Shown: in pieces, positions 6,550-10,130 of the stretch
Layout of the letters: each line of letters starts with the position of its first letter
Numbering within the stretch: the first letter of the stretch is position 1
From: Chloroflexia bacterium
GTDB taxonomy: Bacteria; Chloroflexota; Chloroflexia; Thermomicrobiales; UBA6265
Assembly (NCBI GenBank): GCA_030430125.1
Contig: JAUIGA010000091.1
Location: 1 to 10,130 of the forward strand
DNA length: 10,130 nt
Reading direction: 5' to 3'
Notes under the pieces: model-generated
Databases searched by the model: none
The model's input: the letters and a program-made list of their open reading frames with translations, nothing else
What the model was told of the DNA's origin: nothing
Translations under genes and position numbers: made by a program

Positions 6550-7269
6550 TCAAGTGGTTGGCGACGCGAGTACGTGCCGTGCGATGTCCGACGCATTGGC
6601 GATCCAGACATCCCCCGCGCCGATCGCCTCGTCCAGGAAGCGCTGGATCGTCTCGACGAGTCCGGGAGTACCGGCAATCTGCGCCGTCACCAGGATCGTC
6701 ATCAGCTCTCCGCGCGAGCGCACCGACGCGAGACTGAGCGACCAGGCTTCGAGAAGCGCGCTGGGTGGCGACGCGTTGGCTGTCGACCACCAGGTAACGT
6801 CGTGCCACCATGGGCTGTAGGGGATGACGACGCGCCCCTTCGCCGTGCGCTGTGGGTATGGAGAGCCGGTGCCGTCGATGAACCAGTAGTCATGTTTCTC
6901 GAGGGTGATCGTTGCAAGTCCACCAAGCATGACGATTCCTGCCGGCGGGGCACCGAGTCGTTCGTTGCACCGTGCCTGGGCGCCAGACAGGTCCGCGGGC
7001 ATCTCGACGATGTGCGCGGCAGGATCCACTCGAAGCTCGCGGGGAACGCGAAAGCGGTCGTCGGCACCCGGATCAACAATCGCCGTGGGATGAATATCGA
7101 GGTCGGCAAGCATGTGCAGCAGCCGATCCGCGCCCGCCTCGTTGGCAAGCGGTGACGATGCAAGCCACGGCGACTCGGCGGGGTCGAGATCGACCAGCAC
7201 GGCCAGTGCCGCCCGGTGGTTCGCCGGCCAGTGATCCGGTTTCAGCAACTTGCGAGTTGGATGTGGCAT
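6550..7269 (-). CDS. Degenerate polysaccharide deacetylase (NodB/PuuE-fold)-like protein
   Basis: A 239-residue soluble protein. Its outline follows polysaccharide-deacetylase and allantoinase-like (PuuE) proteins: a WP-x-ALAVLVDLDP first strand (14-30), GADRLLHMLADLDIHPTAIVDPG (46-68) where the family has a short helix and its A-T-F strand, an ADLSGAQARCNERLGAPPAG helix (92-111), a hydrophobic YWFIDGTGSPYP segment (128-139), then VVIPYSPWWHDV (147-158), and a C-terminal FLDEAIGAGDVWIANASDIARHVL (211-234) like the family's last helix and strand. The catalytic Asp-Asp motif is not obvious. The usual H-x3-H metal pair seems to be His86 and Met90. If that alignment is right, deacetylase chemistry is doubtful. 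GGGAGC precedes the ATG at 7269; the gene follows the PLP enzyme by 39 bp and precedes amidohydrolase copy 1 by 13 bp. The family call rests on pattern reading and is moderately sure. Confidence 0.7.
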   Translation of the reverse strand: MPHPTRKLLKPDHWPANHRAALAVLVDLDPAESPWLASSPLANEAGADRLLHMLADLDIHPTAIVDPGADDRFRVPRELRVDPAAHIVEMPADLSGAQARCNERLGAPPAGIVMLGGLATITLEKHDYWFIDGTGSPYPQRTAKGRVVIPYSPWWHDVTWWSTANASPPSALLEAWSLSLASVRSRGELMTILVTAQIAGTPGLVETIQRFLDEAIGAGDVWIANASDIARHVLASPTT

Positions 7270-7308
7270 CGTACAGCTCCCTGGAACTATCGGAACGACG
7301 TGTATCCG

Positions 7309-8511
7309 CTAGGGAAATGCCGTGTCCAGCGCCTGCCGGAGATCGTCGAGAATGTCGTCTGGCGATTCGATACCCACCGACAGGCGTACCAGGTTGTCGG
7401 CGATGCCGACCTCGGCCCGCTCTTCCGGCGTGAGCGCTCGATGCGAGGCCATCGCCGGGTACAGCATCAGCGAGTAGACATCGCCCAGCGTCGTCGCTGG
7501 GAGGATCATCTGCAACGCGTCCATCAGGGCATAGATCTCTGGTTGCCCGGCCTTCGCGACCTCGAACGAGACGATCGCACCGCGCAGGGCACTGCGAAAC
7601 TGGTTCCCTGGGTTGAACGTGACGTCCGGATAGATCACCCGGGAAATGCGAGGGTCGCGTTCGAGTTCACTTACGATCGCTGCGGCCGAGGTGCATTGCC
7701 TGGTGTACCGAAGTGGCAGCGTCTTGATTCCGCGGAGCGACAACCATGCGTCCATCGGCGAAGCGATCGCGCCGAGCATCCGGGACTGCTCGCGAAGCGC
7801 AGCGGCGGTTTCCGACCCGGCGGCGATGACCCCGCCCATGATGTCACCGTGCCCCGCTATGTACTTCGTGGAGGAGTGAATCGTCATGTCCGCCCCGAGG
7901 GTGATCGGATTGACAAGGAGCGGTGTGGCGAACGTGTTGTCGATCAACACACGGGTCGCCGTGGGTTTGGCGAGGGCGACGAGGCGCGGAATGTCGGCAA
8001 CCCGAAGCAGCGGATTCGAAACTGTCTCGGCGAGGATCGCGGTCGGACGATGCGCCTGTATCGCAGCCTCAACCTGATCGAGATCCGTGATGTCGACGAA
8101 TACGGGGCGCACGCCGAGCTTGTGGAAGTGGTCACGCAGGACCGAAAAGCTTGCGCCGTAAATATCTCGCGACGCGAGGATCGTGTCGCCGGACGACACG
8201 ACGAGCGCGATTGCCGCGTAGATTGCCGCCATGCCAGAGGAGAATGCGACCGCGTCATCGGCACCTTCCATCTGCGCTACGGCCGTCTCGAATGCACCGG
8301 TCGTCGGGTTGCCATAGCGACCGTAGGTGAAACCCGCTTCATCGTTGCCGATGACCTTGTCGAGCGTGGTCGATGTTGCGTGATGAAAGGCCGAAGCCAT
8401 GAAAATCGGTGTCGTTGTGGGTTCGCCGACGGGCTGCCGCACGCCTTCCCCGGCATGGACGGCCAGGGATTCGATCGACCATGAAGCACCGGCTGAGCTT
8501 CTGCGAGACAA
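7309..8511 (-). CDS. PLP-dependent Cys/Met-metabolism enzyme (cystathionine gamma-synthase or methionine gamma-lyase type)
   Basis: A 400-residue type I PLP enzyme. The frame is open back to 8631, but an ATG there lies past the divergent gene's start. A TTG at 8511 with AAGGGG 7 nt ahead gives MSRRSSAGASWSIESLAVHAGEG, matching the family start. Key residues: Tyr63 and Arg65 (TYGRYGNPT), Tyr118 (DIYGAS), Asp191 (LIDNTFATP), Ser213 and the Schiff-base Lys216 (HSSTKYIAGHGD), and Arg376 (VRLSVGIE). Such enzymes catalyse gamma-replacement or gamma/beta-elimination on homoserine, cystathionine, methionine or homocysteine. Methionine gamma-lyases usually have a Cys just after the YG; here the motif reads YGAS, so a classical MGL is not assured. 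Homologous to the MetY fragment at 1-195. It leads the cluster with catabolic amidohydrolases, which points to degradation, but that is inference. Confidence 0.9.
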   Translation of the reverse strand: MSRRSSAGASWSIESLAVHAGEGVRQPVGEPTTTPIFMASAFHHATSTTLDKVIGNDEAGFTYGRYGNPTTGAFETAVAQMEGADDAVAFSSGMAAIYAAIALVVSSGDTILASRDIYGASFSVLRDHFHKLGVRPVFVDITDLDQVEAAIQAHRPTAILAETVSNPLLRVADIPRLVALAKPTATRVLIDNTFATPLLVNPITLGADMTIHSSTKYIAGHGDIMGGVIAAGSETAAALREQSRMLGAIASPMDAWLSLRGIKTLPLRYTRQCTSAAAIVSELERDPRISRVIYPDVTFNPGNQFRSALRGAIVSFEVAKAGQPEIYALMDALQMILPATTLGDVYSLMLYPAMASHRALTPEERAEVGIADNLVRLSVGIESPDDILDDLRQALDTAFP

Positions 8512-8551
8512 TTGCCAACCCCTTCGATGAACGCCAGAATGAACCGGCTCA

Positions 8552-8572
8552 CGACATTCCTCGACATTGTCG
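8552..8572. promoter_or_regulatory. CGACATT direct repeat and palindrome in the divergent promoter region
   Basis: CGACATT occurs at 8552-8558 and again at 8562-8568, exactly 10 bp (one helical turn) apart. The second copy also starts the perfect palindrome CGACA-T-TGTCG at 8562-8572. The site sits near the middle of the 107-bp gap between the PLP enzyme (starts 8511, minus) and the carboxypeptidase (starts 8619, plus), about 40 bp from each. A regulator binding here could control both. I cannot assign clear -35/-10 boxes to either side. Confidence 0.4.
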
Positions 8573-8618
8573 CAGGATAGTGCGCCGGATGAAAGCGCCA
8601 CGAAGGAGATACCGTACG

Positions 8619-10130
8619 ATGACCTCGTCACCGCAGCATTGGCTCGCCGACGGTCCGGAATTTCGATCGGATCGCTATTACCGGTACGACGACATGACCG
8701 CCCTGCTGCACGGGTGGTCGGAGTTGCATGCCGACCTGTGCCAGGTAAGCAGCGCCGGCAAGACCTGGCAGGGCCGCGACATTTGGGTCGTCACCCTGAC
8801 AAATCGGGAAACCGGCCCGGACACGGAGAAGCCGGCGACGTTCGTCGATGCGAACATCCACGCCGGAGAGGTCACCGGGTCGGCGACGGTGCTCTGGCTG
8901 ATCGACCATCTGTTGGCGAACTACGGCAGCGATGCCGATATCACCCGCATGCTGGATACATCGGTCCTCTACGCGATTCCCCGCATCAATTGCGATGGGT
9001 CCGAGGCGTACCTCACCTCTGCCGAGTTCATGCGGTCGTCTCTGCGCCCGTATCCGTTCGAAGAGCAGCAGGATGGGCTCTACCAGCGCGATATGGACGG
9101 CGATGGATGGGTCACGACGATGCGGATCAAGGATTCAAACGGACCGTGGAAGGTGTCCACCCGGGATCCACGACTGATGGTGCCGCGCGCACCCGATGAG
9201 TTCGGCGGCGACTACTACTTCGTGATGCCGGAGGGCGAAATCAAGAACTGGGACGGCGGCGAGGTTCGTGTCGCGCGGTCCCTGCTGGGGCTTGATCACA
9301 ATCGCAACTTCCCATTCGAATGGGCTCCGGAGGAGACGCAACCCGGTGCCGGGCCGTACCCACTCTCCGAGCCGGAGACGCGGGCTGTTGCCGATTTCAT
9401 GCTGGCGCACCCCAACATTTGCGCCAGCCAGCACTTCCACACCTTCTCGGCGGCAATCCTGCGGCCGTCGTCCCAGATGACCGACGACGACATGCCGAAG
9501 TTCGACGTGCACATCTACAAGGCGCTCGGCAAGCTGATGAGCGACGACACCGGGTATCCGTGTATCTCCATCTTCCAGGACTTCGCCTACGACAAGAAGA
9601 AGGCGATCAAGGGCTCGGTGCTTGATTGGGTGTATCAGACGTTCGGCGCGTACGCGTACTCGACCGAGCTCTGGAGCCTCTGGGGACAGGCCGGCATCGA
9701 GCCGAGCGACCTCATCTCGTACATGCGGGACCGGCCCGAGGACGATGATGTGGCGATGCTCAAGGTGCTTGACGAGCGGGCGGACGGACATGGGTATCAG
9801 GATTGGCGTGAATTCGAGCATCCGCAGCTCGGGCCCGTCGAGATCGGCGGATTCGAGTTCAAGTTCTCGTTGCAAAATCCGCCGGGGCCGATGCTGGAAG
9901 ATGTCGCCAGCCGCAACGGTCGCTCGGTCATGCGATTGATGGCTATCTGCCCCAGGATCGTGTTTGCCGACAAGCGCGCGGAGCGCATCAGCGATGGGGT
10001 GTACCAGGTTTCCGCCAATGTGCAGAATGCGGGATTCCTGCCGACATGGCTGAGCGAGTACGGGAAGAAGGCTTCGCAGATTCGGCCGCTCAAGATCACG
10101 CTGTGCGGCACCGAGGGGATCACGGTCGTG
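8619..10130 (+). CDS. M14-family zinc carboxypeptidase, 3' end outside the window
   Basis: An open frame of 504 codons with no stop before the right edge; the ATG at 8619 follows AAGGAGAT by 8 nt. Zinc ligands are His81 and Glu84 (NIHAGEV) and His274 or His272 (SQHFHTF). Asn228-Arg229 (DHNRNF) matches the substrate-carboxylate site, and Glu350 (YSTELW) the catalytic glutamate. Between the HxxE and third ligand lie about 190 residues, against about 125 in classical carboxypeptidase A; the insert includes DMDGDGWVT (158-166), a DxDxDG calcium-loop pattern. After the catalytic domain, residues 430-504 carry YQVSANVQNAGFLPTWLSEY, a beta-rich tail typical of large bacterial M14 proteins. There is no signal peptide, so the protein is probably cytosolic and acts on peptides or modified amino acids. 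It is the only plus-strand gene, divergent from the cluster. Confidence 0.93.
   Translation, partial: MTSSPQHWLADGPEFRSDRYYRYDDMTALLHGWSELHADLCQVSSAGKTWQGRDIWVVTLTNRETGPDTEKPATFVDANIHAGEVTGSATVLWLIDHLLANYGSDADITRMLDTSVLYAIPRINCDGSEAYLTSAEFMRSSLRPYPFEEQQDGLYQRDMDGDGWVTTMRIKDSNGPWKVSTRDPRLMVPRAPDEFGGDYYFVMPEGEIKNWDGGEVRVARSLLGLDHNRNFPFEWAPEETQPGAGPYPLSEPETRAVADFMLAHPNICASQHFHTFSAAILRPSSQMTDDDMPKFDVHIYKALGKLMSDDTGYPCISIFQDFAYDKKKAIKGSVLDWVYQTFGAYAYSTELWSLWGQAGIEPSDLISYMRDRPEDDDVAMLKVLDERADGHGYQDWREFEHPQLGPVEIGGFEFKFSLQNPPGPMLEDVASRNGRSVMRLMAICPRIVFADKRAERISDGVYQVSANVQNAGFLPTWLSEYGKKASQIRPLKITLCGTEGITVV

Noticed and set aside
7216..8484. Long plus-strand open frame (422 codons) opposite the PLP enzyme
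   Set aside because: The minus strand encodes an intact enzyme with all active-site motifs. The plus-strand product is Arg/Asp-rich, resembles no known family and has no ribosome site; it is an antisense artefact of high GC.

Overview
The window is high-GC bacterial chromosome with tightly spaced genes, mostly on the minus strand. Base composition, the Tat-exported beta-propeller protein, the YtcJ-type amidohydrolases and the large M14 carboxypeptidase would fit a Chloroflexota (Thermomicrobia-like) or similar high-GC lineage. No phylogenetic marker is present, so that placement is inference. I see no insertion sequence, phage gene, CRISPR array, rRNA or plasmid function.

Layout, left to right. 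(1) At 1-195 (minus) lies the first 65 codons of a gene running off the left edge, an O-acetylhomoserine sulfhydrylase (MetY). Its 277-bp upstream region holds a symmetric inverted repeat that can refold into a competing structure. (2) At 473-1510 (minus) is a secreted beta-propeller protein of the virginiamycin B lyase / streptogramin lyase type. (3) A 331-bp gap with a small dyad is followed by tRNA-Arg(UCU) at 1842-1914 (minus). (4) From 8511 down to 2134 six minus-strand genes are likely co-transcribed: a PLP-dependent Cys/Met-metabolism enzyme, a degenerate polysaccharide-deacetylase-like protein, two tandem paralogous YtcJ-type amidohydrolases, a UPF0173 metallo-beta-lactamase-fold hydrolase and a 127-residue protein of unknown function. 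Gaps inside this cluster are 39, 13, 46, 62 and 8 bp. (5) Diverging from it, on the plus strand from 8619, is an M14 zinc carboxypeptidase still open at the right edge.

How the genes may work together. The 8511-2134 cluster looks catabolic: two amidohydrolases expected to cleave C-N bonds in small N-acylated or cyclic compounds, a deacetylase-fold protein, and a PLP lyase or synthase acting on sulfur amino acids. A cytosolic-looking carboxypeptidase is divergently placed and may share control through the 107-bp intergenic region, which carries a repeated CGACATT element. A peptide or modified amino-acid salvage role is a reasonable guess but nothing here proves the substrate. Two enzymes of the same PLP family (the 7309-8511 gene and MetY) lie about 7 kb apart in one window, one in a likely catabolic context and one most likely biosynthetic. 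I found no clear sign of a wholly new system; the least explained items are the metY leader, the degenerate deacetylase and the 127-residue protein.
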